Assembly (NCBI GenBank): GCA_015056175.1
Contig: SVGT01000011.1
Span: 1-49,564 of the forward strand
Direction: 5' to 3'
Length of the DNA stretch: 49,564 nt
Origin: Clostridiales bacterium
GTDB taxonomy: Bacteria; Bacillota; Clostridia; Christensenellales; Aristaeellaceae
In this document: in pieces, positions 8,553 to 16,489 of the stretch
Position numbering within the stretch: position 1 is the stretch's first letter
How the letters are laid out: the number at the start of each line of letters is the position of its first letter
The notes under the pieces: model-generated
What the model was told of the DNA's origin: nothing
The model's database searches: none
Seen by the model: the letters and a program-made list of their open reading frames with translations, nothing else
Made by a program: the position numbers and the translations under genes

Positions 8553-9015
8553 GGCGGCCCACCTCCTCAATGGCAAGAATGCGCTGTTCAAACACGCTGT
8601 CTTCAAGGGAAGAGAATTTCTGATCCAGGCAATGGACGATGTAGCGGTTGTCCTCCATGCTCACCGTGATGGTGCCGGGGGTCAGCGTGATGGAATCGGC
8701 CAGCGCGGCGCGGCCCCACTGGGTGCGGGCTTTGCCGTGAAATTCCACCAGGCAGGGCTTTACCTCCCGTTTGGGATGGAGGAGGATGGAAAGCAAGTGG
8801 CCGTTGGCCTTCACGATTTCCCACAACAGCAGCGCGCAGTAGGCGATGAGACGGGGCAGGCGCTTGAAAAACACTTTTTCCGCACGCAGCGAATAGTGCA
8901 GATACCGACAGCTGAACAGATAGACGGCCGCCGTCATCACAATGCCGATCAGGGCGATCTCCCACGTCAATCGTCCGTTAAAGATGATCCACAGGGCAAA
9001 CAGTAAAAGCAACAT
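8545..9015 (-). CDS. mrpE: Mrp antiporter subunit E
   Basis: A 156-residue protein of the MnhE/MrpE family: two N-terminal helices, then a cytoplasmic domain with SITLTPGTITVSMEDNRYIVHCL, the conserved MrpE core. The start is the ATG at 9015 (MLLLLFALWIIFNG), eight to nine bases after AAAGGAGG; an upstream in-frame start adds 20 polar residues and overlaps the promoter. It is the first gene of the operon, with a near-consensus promoter 32 bases upstream of the ATG. Having E, F and G first, rather than A, is the MBH-like gene order. Confidence 0.92.
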   Translation of the reverse strand: MLLLLFALWIIFNGRLTWEIALIGIVMTAAVYLFSCRYLHYSLRAEKVFFKRLPRLIAYCALLLWEIVKANGHLLSILLHPKREVKPCLVEFHGKARTQWGRAALADSITLTPGTITVSMEDNRYIVHCLDQKFSSLEDSVFEQRILAIEEVGRRG

Positions 9016-9046
9016 GAAAAAAGCCTCCTTTCCTGCAGGCGAAACC

Positions 9047-9075
9047 ATTGTACGCTTCCAAATGGAGAATGTCAA
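9047..9075 (-). promoter_or_regulatory. Sigma-A promoter of the mrp-type operon
   Basis: On the minus strand, TTGACA (9070-9075), a 17-base spacer and TACAAT (9047-9052). This is one mismatch from full consensus and lies just upstream of mrpE. Confidence 0.85.
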
Positions 9076-9155
9076 TGCATATATAACAGGAAGAAAAGGT
9101 TTTTAGCCGCCGATGGGGTGAAATGGTGAAATGCTTTACCGTGATAAATTGGGGC

Positions 9156-9184
9156 TTGCTAAATGCCGTTTTCGATGGTAAAAT
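9156..9184 (+). promoter_or_regulatory. Sigma-A-type promoter for the dehydratase gene
   Basis: TTGCTA (9156-9161), a 17-base spacer, TAAAAT (9179-9184). It leaves a leader of about 70 bases before the ATG at 9260. Confidence 0.65.
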
Positions 9185-9259
9185 GGTTGTGTGCGTCTAT
9201 GCGCGCTTGTTGTGCTACGCACAACTTTTACGGGGATTATCAACGAAGGAGAGAAACAC

Positions 9260-11122
9260 ATGGAAAAGAAAGTGAATGCGGGCAGAATACTGCGCAAGAT
9301 CGCGCTGGTGATCCTGGACGCAATCGTCGTTTTTTGTGCTTCTGTGGTTGCCCTGGTTCTCCGCAATGAGTTTACGCTGCCCCAGGCGGAACTTGCCCTC
9401 CTGTGCGACGCCATGATGTGGGTCATTCCCTGCTATCTGGTGGCCAATTTCCTGGGCGGCATTTACTGGATTTTGTGGCGCTATGCCAGGAGCAAGGAAT
9501 ATATCCGCCTGTGCATCACCTGCGCCTGCGCCGCCGCTGCGACCGTGGCACTGAATGTGGTTTTCAAAATGGGGCTGTACAATTCCGTGCTGATCCTGAC
9601 GGGCGCCTATACCTTCGGCGTCATCACCGTGATGCGCTATATCTGGCGCCGGGTGCAGATCCACAAGCACAGCCCTGTCAAGGGCGTTTCTCCCCGCCGC
9701 ACCATGATCGTTGGCGCAGGCGAAGGCGCCGCCTGGGCCATCGACAACTGCCGCGCCCAGCGCTACGGCGATCCTGTGGCGCTGGTGGATGACGACGTCA
9801 GCAAGCAGGGCTTGCGCATTTCCGGCGTGCCGGTCATGGGTACCATCGATGAGATCCCCGCCGTGGCGGAAAAGATGAACATCGAGGATATCGTCATCGC
9901 TATTCCCTCGCTGACCGGCAAGCGCCTGGGCGAGGTGGCTGGCATCTGCCTGACCACCAAGTGCCGCGTGCGTACGGTGAGCTATCCCCGCGAAGTGGGT
10001 GCGGACGGCAAGCCCAAGGCTCCCGTCATGCGCCGCCTGAACCTGGCGGACATGCTCTCCCGCGACGAGATCAGGCTGGACAATGCCAAGATCAGCGAGT
10101 ACATCGAAGGCCGCACCGTCATGGTGACCGGTGGCGGCGGCTCCATCGGCAGCGAGATCTGCCGTCAGGTGATGCGCTTCAAGCCCCGTCATCTGGTGAT
10201 CTTTGAGATCTATGAAAACTGCGCGTATGAGCTGCTCTATGAGCTGCGCCGCATGTTTGGCAACGATATTCCCGTCAGCATCATGATCGGCTCCGTGCGC
10301 GACCGCGCACGTCTGGACGACGTGATGGACAAGTTCAAGCCCGAAGTGGTGTTCCATGCCGCGGCGCACAAGCACGTGCCCCTGATGGAGGACAGCCCCA
10401 ACGAAGCGGTCAAGAACAACGTGTTCGGTACCCGCAACACCCTGCTTTCCGCCGCTGCCCATAACGTGGAGCGCTTCATCATCCTCTCTACGGATAAGGC
10501 CGTCAATCCCACCAACGTGATGGGCGCCACCAAGCGCATCACCGAAATGATCATCCAGACCCTGGGCAAGAACACCAACATGAAGTGCATGGCCGTGCGC
10601 TTTGGCAACGTGCTGGGCTCCCACGGCAGCGTGATTCCCCTCATGGAAGGGCAGATCCGCTCCGGCGGCCCCGTCACGGTCACCCATCCCGACATCACCC
10701 GCTATTTCATGACCATCCCAGAAGCGGCCCAGCTGGTGCTGCAGGCGGGCAGCAACGGTCAGGACGGCGCCATCTACGTGCTGGATATGGGCCAGCCCGT
10801 CAAGATCATGGATCTGGCGCTGCGCCTGGTGCGCTTCTACGGGTATGAGCCCAATGTGGATATGGAGATCAAGATCACCGGCCTGCGTCCCGGCGAAAAG
10901 CTGTATGAAGAACTGCTGATGGATCAGGAAGCCGACGCCATGACCCGTACCGCGCACGACCTGATCTTCGTGGCCCCGCCCATCCCCATGGAGGAAAATG
11001 TGTTCCTCCGTCAGCTGGGCGATCTGGAAACCATGTGCGAGGAAAATTCCGCAGACATCGTGGAAAAGCTGAAGGAAACGGTGAGCACCTTCCATCCCCA
11101 GAACGAAAGGAAGGTTGGCTGA
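9260..11122 (+). CDS. FlaA1/CapD-type nucleotide-sugar 4,6-dehydratase/epimerase, membrane-bound
   Basis: A 620-residue polysaccharide biosynthesis protein. Residues 1-120 contain four membrane helices. About 130-250 is a CoA-binding-like Rossmann domain (MIVGAGEGAAWAI). About 275-600 is a second Rossmann domain of the extended SDR family, with VTGGGGSIGSEI for NAD(P), the STDKAVNPTNVMGATK segment holding the catalytic Lys (Met replaces the usual Tyr, as in this subfamily), and LRPGEKLYEELL near the end. The family acts on UDP-GlcNAc-like sugars at the membrane to make deoxy-amino sugars for surface glycans. The start at 9260 follows AAGGAGAG; upstream in-frame codons cross the promoter leader. 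It is monocistronic, closed by a strong terminator. The exact sugar is unknown. Confidence 0.9.
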   Translation: MEKKVNAGRILRKIALVILDAIVVFCASVVALVLRNEFTLPQAELALLCDAMMWVIPCYLVANFLGGIYWILWRYARSKEYIRLCITCACAAAATVALNVVFKMGLYNSVLILTGAYTFGVITVMRYIWRRVQIHKHSPVKGVSPRRTMIVGAGEGAAWAIDNCRAQRYGDPVALVDDDVSKQGLRISGVPVMGTIDEIPAVAEKMNIEDIVIAIPSLTGKRLGEVAGICLTTKCRVRTVSYPREVGADGKPKAPVMRRLNLADMLSRDEIRLDNAKISEYIEGRTVMVTGGGGSIGSEICRQVMRFKPRHLVIFEIYENCAYELLYELRRMFGNDIPVSIMIGSVRDRARLDDVMDKFKPEVVFHAAAHKHVPLMEDSPNEAVKNNVFGTRNTLLSAAAHNVERFIILSTDKAVNPTNVMGATKRITEMIIQTLGKNTNMKCMAVRFGNVLGSHGSVIPLMEGQIRSGGPVTVTHPDITRYFMTIPEAAQLVLQAGSNGQDGAIYVLDMGQPVKIMDLALRLVRFYGYEPNVDMEIKITGLRPGEKLYEELLMDQEADAMTRTAHDLIFVAPPIPMEENVFLRQLGDLETMCEENSADIVEKLKETVSTFHPQNERKVG

Positions 11123-11129
11123 CCATCAT

Positions 11130-11158
11130 ACAGGCAGGCAAAAACCTGCCTGTTTTTT
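11130..11158 (+). terminator. Rho-independent terminator after the dehydratase gene
   Basis: Perfect 9-bp stem ACAGGCAGG / CCTGCCTGT with a 6-base loop, followed by seven T. Confidence 0.9.
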
Positions 11159-11227
11159 TGTGTCCGGAGGGGGAGGCGCGGCAGCAAAAATATGTGCGGA
11201 AAGCTGCAAAAAATGTGAAAAAACCCC

Positions 11228-11257
11228 TTGCCAAATGGGACGTATGTGTGGTATACT
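11228..11257 (+). promoter_or_regulatory. Sigma-A promoter of rplS
   Basis: TTGCCA (11228-11233), an 18-base spacer and TATACT (11252-11257) with an extended TGG before it. The leader of about 75 bases contains a small hairpin (TGCGC/GCGCA, 11290-11302); whether this is an L19 leader-type autoregulatory element cannot be decided from one sequence. Confidence 0.75.
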
Positions 11258-11339
11258 ATCAGCTGTGTCATACGGACGGTCCGCTGGATTGCGCAAAGCG
11301 CATTGCCAAGAACGTCTATGAGGAAAGGAGGACACTACA

Positions 11340-11690
11340 ATGAGTGAAATCATCCGCTCCATTGAGCAGGCGCAGCTCCGTTCCGATCTGCCCTCTTTCG
11401 AAGTTGGCGACACCGTGCGTGTGCAGGTCAAGGTCGTGGAAGGCAGCCGCGAGCGTCTTCAGGCGTTCGAGGGTACTGTGATCGCAAAGCGCAATGGCTC
11501 CAACCGTGAAACCTTCACGGTGCGTCGCGTGTCTTACGGCATCGGCGTGGAACGTACCTTCCCCATGCACTCCCCCCGCGTGGACAGCGTGACTGTCGTT
11601 CGTCGCGGTAAGGTGCGTCGCGCGAAGCTGTACTATCTGCGTGATCGTCAGGGCAAGGCCGCCAAGATCAAGGAAGCCGGCCGCCGCTAA
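11340..11690 (+). CDS. rplS: 50S ribosomal protein L19
   Basis: A 116-residue protein matching bacterial L19 over its full length: [29 protein letters not shown] and [18 protein letters not shown] are the conserved blocks, and the basic C-terminus ([20 protein letters not shown]) is typical. The ATG follows AAAGGAGG. L19 sits at the interface between the 30S and 50S subunits. It is normally next to trmD; here it stands alone between its own promoter and a strong terminator. Confidence 0.98.
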   Translation: MSEIIRSIEQAQLRSDLPSFEVGDTVRVQVKVVEGSRERLQAFEGTVIAKRNGSNRETFTVRRVSYGIGVERTFPMHSPRVDSVTVVRRGKVRRAKLYYLRDRQGKAAKIKEAGRR

Positions 11691-11705
11691 GTATTCGGAC
11701 AAAAG

Positions 11706-11736
11706 ACGTCATGACTTTCGTCATGGCGTTTTTTTG
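11706..11736 (+). terminator. Rho-independent terminator after rplS
   Basis: A 10-bp stem (ACGTCATGAC with CGTCATGGCGT-type partner, one G-U pair) and a loop of about four bases, followed by seven T. Confidence 0.9.
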
Positions 11737-12080
11737 TTGCCATTTTTCGCCCAAATATGCAGGCGGATATCGCCGGATCGCCGTGCGTCTGCAAAAACTC
11801 CATAAAAATTCAACGTTTTTTGGTTTTGCCGATTGCATCAATGAGCGTTTTTGTCGACGGGAAAAACATAAAAATTCACGTAAATGACAAAAAAATGGAA
11901 TATTTGAGGTTTGAATAAGACGAAAATGTTACAAATTATATGGTTAACCACGCGTGAGTCATGCTGCGCGCATGAAAATTGCCAGGCAATCAGAATGAAC
12001 GTATAATCGCTGAGGAAGCTGAATTTCCGACAGCAAAATCCGGCCCGGGCAATGGGCCGTCAGCATGAGGAGGATATGGC
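11737..12080 (+). promoter_or_regulatory. spo0A upstream region with promoter and a possible 0A box
   Basis: AT-rich non-coding stretch. A clear sigma-A promoter is present: TTGCCA (11979-11984), a 17-base spacer, TATAAT (12002-12007). TTGTCGAC at 11851-11858 is one base from the Spo0A box TTGTCGAA, so autoregulation is possible. No second gene and no convincing sigma-H promoter were seen. The ribosome binding site (GAGGAGG) is just before the ATG at 12081. Confidence 0.6.
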
Positions 12081-12857
12081 ATGGACAAGATTCGCGTGAT
12101 CGTAGCGGAGGATAATGAGGAATTGCGCCTGAGCATGGTGGAATACCTGGAGGGGCAGGAAGATATACAGGTATTGGCGGAGGCGTCCAGCGGCATGGAT
12201 GCACTGCGGTTGATGGGCGAGTGCACCTGCGACGTGCTGCTGCTCGATATGATCATGCCTAACACCGATGGCTTTGGCGTGTTGAAAATGATGCAGCACA
12301 TGCCCCTTGCAAATCGCCCCAGGGTGATCGCCGTGACCGCCCTTGGCAGGGATGATTTTGTGCGCCGCGCCGTGATGCTGGGCGCCCATTATTACATGAT
12401 CAAGCCGGTGGATATGAACGTGCTCACCCAGCGCATCCGGGAGTTGGTGGCGGAGGAGGAAGCGCCCCGTCCGGAAACGGAAAACCCCGTCAAGCCCCTG
12501 CCCGGCGCCAGTTTGGAGGATAAGCTGTCCAATCTGTTCCTGGCGCTTGGCATCCCGGCGCACATCAAGGGCTACCAGTTTTTGCGCGAAGCCATCCGCC
12601 TGGTGTTGGATAAGCCGGATATGCTGGGCGGCATCACCAAGGAACTGTATCCCAGCATCGCCAAGCGCTTTGGCACCACGTCCAGTAAGGTGGAGCGCGC
12701 GATCCGCCACGCCATCGAGGTGGCATGGGGCAGAGGAAGGGTGGACGCTCTCAATCAGGCCTTCGGCTGCAAGGTGGTCTATCAGGATATGAAGCCCACC
12801 AACGGCGAATTCATCGCCCTCATTGCGGACAAACTGAAGGTGGATAAGAGCGCGTAA
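12081..12857 (+). CDS. spo0A: Sporulation master response regulator Spo0A
   Basis: A 258-residue response regulator. Residues 1-120 are the receiver: acidic pocket EDN (10-12), phospho-acceptor Asp56 in LLLDMIMP, the Thr of AVTALG and the Lys of IKPVD. Residues about 145-258 are the Spo0A-specific DNA-binding domain, with LGIPAHIKGYQFLREAI and the recognition helix region TSSKVERAIRHAIEVAWGRG almost as in Bacillus and Clostridium. It controls entry into sporulation and stationary-phase genes after phosphorylation. The common upstream neighbour spoIVB is absent; the nearest gene upstream is rplS. The presence of spo0A does not by itself prove that the organism forms spores. Confidence 0.97.
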   Translation: MDKIRVIVAEDNEELRLSMVEYLEGQEDIQVLAEASSGMDALRLMGECTCDVLLLDMIMPNTDGFGVLKMMQHMPLANRPRVIAVTALGRDDFVRRAVMLGAHYYMIKPVDMNVLTQRIRELVAEEEAPRPETENPVKPLPGASLEDKLSNLFLALGIPAHIKGYQFLREAIRLVLDKPDMLGGITKELYPSIAKRFGTTSSKVERAIRHAIEVAWGRGRVDALNQAFGCKVVYQDMKPTNGEFIALIADKLKVDKSA

Positions 12858-12861
12858 GAAT

Positions 12862-12894
12862 GCAGGAAAATCAATGGGTTTCGGGTTTTCCTGC
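12862..12894 (+). terminator. Possible terminator hairpin after spo0A
   Basis: Perfect 9-bp stem GCAGGAAAA / TTTTCCTGC with a 15-base loop, four bases after the spo0A stop. The T run lies in the stem, not after it, so termination would be weak. Confidence 0.45.
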
Positions 12895-13022
12895 CGGTGA
12901 AAAAAGGGCAACCAACATAAAATATCCCCTTTTCAGGGCAATAAACATGAAAACTCTGGGGCAACCAATTCTGTTCATTCGCTGTCCGGGAAGTGTAGAG
13001 GAAACATACTTCTCGGATGACA

Positions 13023-13318
13023 ATGAAAGGGTTGGTTGCTTTGCTTTTACAGCGGATGATTGCACTCTACATGGAGGACTGCCGTGTGCGGAACCTGCGG
13101 CCCAAGACCATGGATTCCTACGAAAAAACGCTCTAATTGCTGACCCGCTGGCTTCGGGAGGAACAGGATATAGACAGGCGGGAAAGCGTCAGAGAGCCGC
13201 ATTTTGGGCCTATATCCGCGATTTATAGCAGAGGGGGAAATATATCTATTTCGCCGATGAAAAGGCGCTGGAGCAGTTTTATCTGCTGAAACGACGGAGT
13301 GAACGGAAGATGACAGGG
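13023..13318 (+). pseudogene. Decayed tyrosine recombinase (integrase) N-terminus
   Basis: Reading from ATG 13023, the translation gives MIALYMEDCRVRNLRPKTM then DSYEKTL, the typical SAM-like core-binding start of phage/transposon tyrosine integrases. A stop follows at 13134. The same frame continues with LLTRWLREEQDID; the next recognisable part (AYIRDL, stop, QRGKYIYFADEKALEQFYL) is in another frame from 13208. So there are at least two stops and one frameshift, and the catalytic C-terminal domain is missing. It is a non-functional relic directly downstream of spo0A, and marks an old insertion. Recognition is from memory of the family, not from a search. Confidence 0.7.
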
Positions 13319-13342
13319 CACAACACGGCGGACAGCCGAAGT

Positions 13343-13623
13343 GGTGATATCGACTCCATGAGGCGGGTGTTCATTTGGCTGGGCGGGAGCTTCGCGGAAC
13401 CGGGGCTTCCGATCCTGCGGTCAAGCGTGAAGTCGGGAATGGAAAATGTCCGTGCCAAAGGGCGGCCTATCGGCAGACCAAAGAAAGCGGGGGATGGCAT
13501 CCCTCCGGCGCTCTACAAGCACTGTCCCGTGCTTTTGTCAGAACAGATGCATGCCAGAGAACCGGCAGGGCGTGCGGGCTGTCAAAACTGACAGTGCATG
13601 AGTATTTGAAAACGATGGGATGA
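13343..13623 (+). pseudogene. Decayed serine recombinase (resolvase) C-terminus
   Basis: The frame ending at 13591 reads GSFAEPGLPILRSSVKSG then MENVRAKGRPIGRPKKAG, which corresponds to the helix E and linker of resolvases (usual form AFAELERxxIRE..). The helix-turn-helix that should follow appears only in the next frame (RACGLSKLTVHEYLKTMG, ending at 13623). One frameshift is therefore needed to rebuild the C-terminus, and the catalytic serine domain is absent. It abuts the tyrosine recombinase relic, so the 13.0-13.6 kb stretch is a junkyard of at least two mobile-element genes. Confidence 0.7.
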
Positions 13624-13627
13624 AGAA

Positions 13628-13655
13628 AGCCCCTGCGATGATCGTCGCAGGGGCT
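13628..13655 (-). terminator. Terminator hairpin for the secreted-protein operon (may act both ways)
   Basis: Perfect 11-bp stem AGCCCCTGCGA / TCGCAGGGGCT with a 6-base loop. On the minus strand it is followed by TTTCTTC; on the plus strand by a weaker CGTTTT. Confidence 0.75.
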
Positions 13656-13709
13656 CGTTTTACAGAAATGAATCCACTGAATTGGTCGGTAAAATGATTT
13701 GCCGACGGA

Positions 13710-14597
13710 TTACTTGACTTTGGCCAGGGCAGCTTCCGCCTTGGCGATCCATTCGGTACGGTCGCCCAGTTCCATGGCCTGGAGCGCATCCATGGTCTCG
13801 GCAGCCTGCGCTTCATCGATGGTGCCGTCCTTGATGGCCTTGATGGCGCCGGCGGCGGACTTGATGGCGTTCACCTGACGGCGGGCATTGTTCAGGGAAT
13901 TGCGCAGCGTCTTCTGAATGCCGAACAGCTCGTTGAAGTATTTTTCCATGGAGTCAAAGTCGCTCTTGCTGCCAATCATCAAACGGAAGTTAGCCATGCC
14001 TTCCTGCACGCCGTCGATCTTTTCGCCGATTTCCTCAGGCCGGATTTCCTTCCACGATTCGTACAGGCTGTCGGCATCCTCCATCCACAGGGTGATGCCG
14101 CTTTGCAGCCCTTCGATCAATTGAAAATCATCCTGCGCTTCATCAAGCAGCGCAGCCGCCTGCGCGTAAAGGTCCATATGCCGCTGACACAAAGTCACAT
14201 AGGCCGTGCCGTTGGCATAGTGATTTGTGGCGCAGAAAAGGCCCGGGTCTGCATCCTGAGGCTCCATACTGTCTTCCCAGATTTTATCCAGCATCATCAC
14301 GGTATTGGGACACACAATGCCGGTCACGTCAATGCCGTGATCCTGCTGGAACTGTTTGACCGCATCTTCCGTCTTTTTACCGAAGATGCCGTCCACTTCG
14401 TCCACATCATCTCCCAGATACCCTGCATAGAACAACTGATATTGCAGGAATTCGATTTCCTCGGTGTATCCGTAGATGCCCCGGTGCAGCGTGCCTTCCG
14501 GATATTCAAACTCAGCCTCCGTGAAGGCGGATAACGGCATGACCAGAACAAGCAGAGATGCAGCCAGAAAAATGGATAGCGTTCGTAAAGCTTTCAT
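13710..14597 (-). CDS. Secreted protein with peptidoglycan-binding domain
   Basis: A 295-residue protein. An N-terminal signal peptide (MKALRTLSIFLAASLLVLVM) is followed by a PG_binding_1 domain at about residues 40-105, with EFLQYQLFYAGYL, VDGIFGKKTEDAVKQFQ and GIDVTGIV. The rest is helical, Gln/Glu/Ala-rich and without a recognised enzyme domain. The start at 14597 follows GGGAG at proper spacing; an upstream in-frame start adds seven residues without improving the signal peptide. It lies 21 bases after the CxxC-repeat protein gene, so the two are probably co-transcribed and act together at the cell wall. Function beyond wall binding is unknown. Confidence 0.78.
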   Translation of the reverse strand: MKALRTLSIFLAASLLVLVMPLSAFTEAEFEYPEGTLHRGIYGYTEEIEFLQYQLFYAGYLGDDVDEVDGIFGKKTEDAVKQFQQDHGIDVTGIVCPNTVMMLDKIWEDSMEPQDADPGLFCATNHYANGTAYVTLCQRHMDLYAQAAALLDEAQDDFQLIEGLQSGITLWMEDADSLYESWKEIRPEEIGEKIDGVQEGMANFRLMIGSKSDFDSMEKYFNELFGIQKTLRNSLNNARRQVNAIKSAAGAIKAIKDGTIDEAQAAETMDALQAMELGDRTEWIAKAEAALAKVK

Positions 14598-14618
14598 ATA
14601 AAAGCTCCCTTCAGACAA

Positions 14619-16445
14619 TTATTCTGCTTCCGGTACACCGGCTTTCACCGTAATGGATGTCACCTGCTTGTTAGCATCCACGGTAATGGTCAGCGTGCCG
14701 TCAAATCCTTCTCCATCAATACTGACGGAATCAGGACTGCAGGGAATCCTGTAGATATATGCTTCGGTGCTCTGGCTGTCGGGTACCAGCTTCTGCTTGA
14801 GCAGACGAACAGCATCTGTCACATTGTCGCCCACCTTCACGCCGTACACGGTATAGCCCGCACCGGTAAGCACAATGTGCTCAATGTAATGCTGTCCGGT
14901 AATGAACACGCTGCCGTTGGTGAATTCCCGCATATCGGAATCCATATTCTCATTCAGCCCCAGTGTGATGGCGATTTCATCAAAGCTCTGCAGATAAATG
15001 TTGGAAAGTTCTGTCAGATCGCCGTCGGGGATACGAATGATGCCGCAGTATTCGCCCGGTACGGCAACGGCATACTGGCTGGTGATCCAGCACTGCCTGC
15101 CATCATACTCCACCTGGAACCAGACCACATTGTGCTTGTCCAGCTGCGCATCCAGCAGCTGACCCAGGCAGGTGTTTTTCTTGGGCACCTGATCCACATA
15201 CTTATGATCCTTGCCGGGGCCGGAGCGCAGGTTGACCTTGCCTGCTGTGGTAAACACCTGCACGGTGCCTTCCTCTGCTTCAAAACTGCTGCTTACTTTC
15301 GCAGTCGGTTTTTTGGTCGGCTTGTTGGTGGGCTTCTGCGTAGGCGCGTTCGTCGGCTTGTCGGTGGGCTTCTGTGTAGGGGCATCGGTGGGCTTTTCGG
15401 TGGCGGTGGGTTTGGCACCTTTCTTGGGGATGGTTTCGGTATCCTTTGCGCCGCAGGTTTTACAGGTGCGTTCCTTGGTGCCGGTTGCCACTTCGGTTGC
15501 TTCCTTGGTTACTTTCCATTCGCCCCAGCTACACTGCTCTGTAGCTGGCAGTACATCTGTCTTAGTCTCAGAGCACATACCGCACTTGTAGGATTTGTAG
15601 CCGTCCGCAGCACAGGTAGCCGGCTCATAATATGTTTGAACCCAGCTGTGATCGGTTTTGCTGCCTTCGGTTTCTGTTTTGGTGTCGTTGCACTTGGAAC
15701 ACTTATAGGTGACAACCTTGGCGGACTGACAGGTTGCAGCCGTGGCAGCAACGGCCTGCCAGTTATGCCCGGTTGCATTAACAGGTTCGTTTTTCTGATC
15801 CATGCAAACGCTGCAATGGTAATAAGCTGTACCGCCAGCTACGCATTCCACATCATCGCGGTTGATGTTGTCCAACACCCAGTCATGCTCTCCGGTCGCG
15901 GGACGCTCCACGGTTTCTTCATCGCCGCAGAGGGTGCACTGGAGGTAATAGGCGCCTTTTTGACCGCAGGTAGGCGTCAGTACGCCAACTTGCTGATAGT
16001 CATGCTCTCCGGTCGCGGGAATGGATTCCGTTTTTTCTTCACCGCAGCCCAATCTTGTGCACTCGTAGTAGTTGGCACCGTCCTTACCGCAGGTAGCATT
16101 CAAGGAACCGGCCAGGCTCCACTGATGTCCCAGTTTAGGAATCGTCTGATACTGCGTGTCGCCGCAGCGGGTACATTCAAACCATTCCTTGCCATCACTT
16201 TCGCACAAAGCAGGATTGGTCATAGCATATTGGTAGTCATGGCCAAGGGCAGGCGTGGCTTCCACTCTGTACTCGCCTCCGCAATCCAGGCATTCCAGCA
16301 CATAGTAGCCGGGTGAAGTACAGGTGGCATCATCATAACCGATCTGATGCGGAGTGGGATCCTCACAATAGCAGCCTTCCGCAGCCATGGCAGGCATCGC
16401 AAGCGATACAGCCATCAGCAGAAGCAGAACAAACCAACGCTTCAT
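14619..16445 (-). CDS. Secreted CxxC-repeat surface protein with TP-rich linker and SH3 domain
   Basis: A 608-residue exported protein. Residues 1-22 are a signal peptide (VLLLLMAVSLAMPAMAA). About 23-335 hold eight repeats of roughly 40 residues with the pattern ATC-x(n)-Y-x-C-x2-C-G ... PATGH-x-W, a Cys-rich repeat seen in many clostridial surface proteins. About 342-382 is a Thr/Pro/Lys linker built from repeats such as APTQKPTDKPTN. About 390-455 is a bacterial SH3 domain (GKVNLRSGPGKDHKYV), and the C-terminus has a small beta-rich domain (VSIDGEGFDGTLTITVDANK). GGGGAGAG precedes the ATG. It probably binds the wall or acts in adhesion; no catalytic motif is visible. Confidence 0.8.
   Translation of the reverse strand: MKRWFVLLLLMAVSLAMPAMAAEGCYCEDPTPHQIGYDDATCTSPGYYVLECLDCGGEYRVEATPALGHDYQYAMTNPALCESDGKEWFECTRCGDTQYQTIPKLGHQWSLAGSLNATCGKDGANYYECTRLGCGEEKTESIPATGEHDYQQVGVLTPTCGQKGAYYLQCTLCGDEETVERPATGEHDWVLDNINRDDVECVAGGTAYYHCSVCMDQKNEPVNATGHNWQAVAATAATCQSAKVVTYKCSKCNDTKTETEGSKTDHSWVQTYYEPATCAADGYKSYKCGMCSETKTDVLPATEQCSWGEWKVTKEATEVATGTKERTCKTCGAKDTETIPKKGAKPTATEKPTDAPTQKPTDKPTNAPTQKPTNKPTKKPTAKVSSSFEAEEGTVQVFTTAGKVNLRSGPGKDHKYVDQVPKKNTCLGQLLDAQLDKHNVVWFQVEYDGRQCWITSQYAVAVPGEYCGIIRIPDGDLTELSNIYLQSFDEIAITLGLNENMDSDMREFTNGSVFITGQHYIEHIVLTGAGYTVYGVKVGDNVTDAVRLLKQKLVPDSQSTEAYIYRIPCSPDSVSIDGEGFDGTLTITVDANKQVTSITVKAGVPEAE
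15301..15420 (-). repeat. Tandem repeats encoding the Thr/Pro-rich linker
   Basis: Degenerate in-frame repeats of 12-24 bases encode KPT-, APT- and QKPT-type units inside the CxxC-repeat protein gene. Such arrays can change length by slippage. Confidence 0.7.
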
Positions 16446-16489
16446 ATCTGTTCTCTCCCCTCAGGTGATTTGAAATTTTCGACAGAAGA

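Noticed and set aside
9215-11095. 626-codon open frame on the minus strand opposite the nucleotide-sugar dehydratase
   Set aside because: Antisense shadow with His/Ala/Asp-rich, non-family sequence; the plus-strand gene has motifs, promoter and terminator.
12860-13228. 122-codon frame after spo0A as an intact gene
   Set aside because: It mixes reading frames of a decayed integrase; the family-like sequence is in other frames.
15301-15420. CRISPR-like array
   Set aside because: The repeats are short, in frame, degenerate and encode a Thr/Pro-rich linker.
16478-16484. Perfect Spo0A core box near the surface-protein gene
   Set aside because: A 7-base match is expected several times by chance in a window this size, and it is not placed in a clear promoter.
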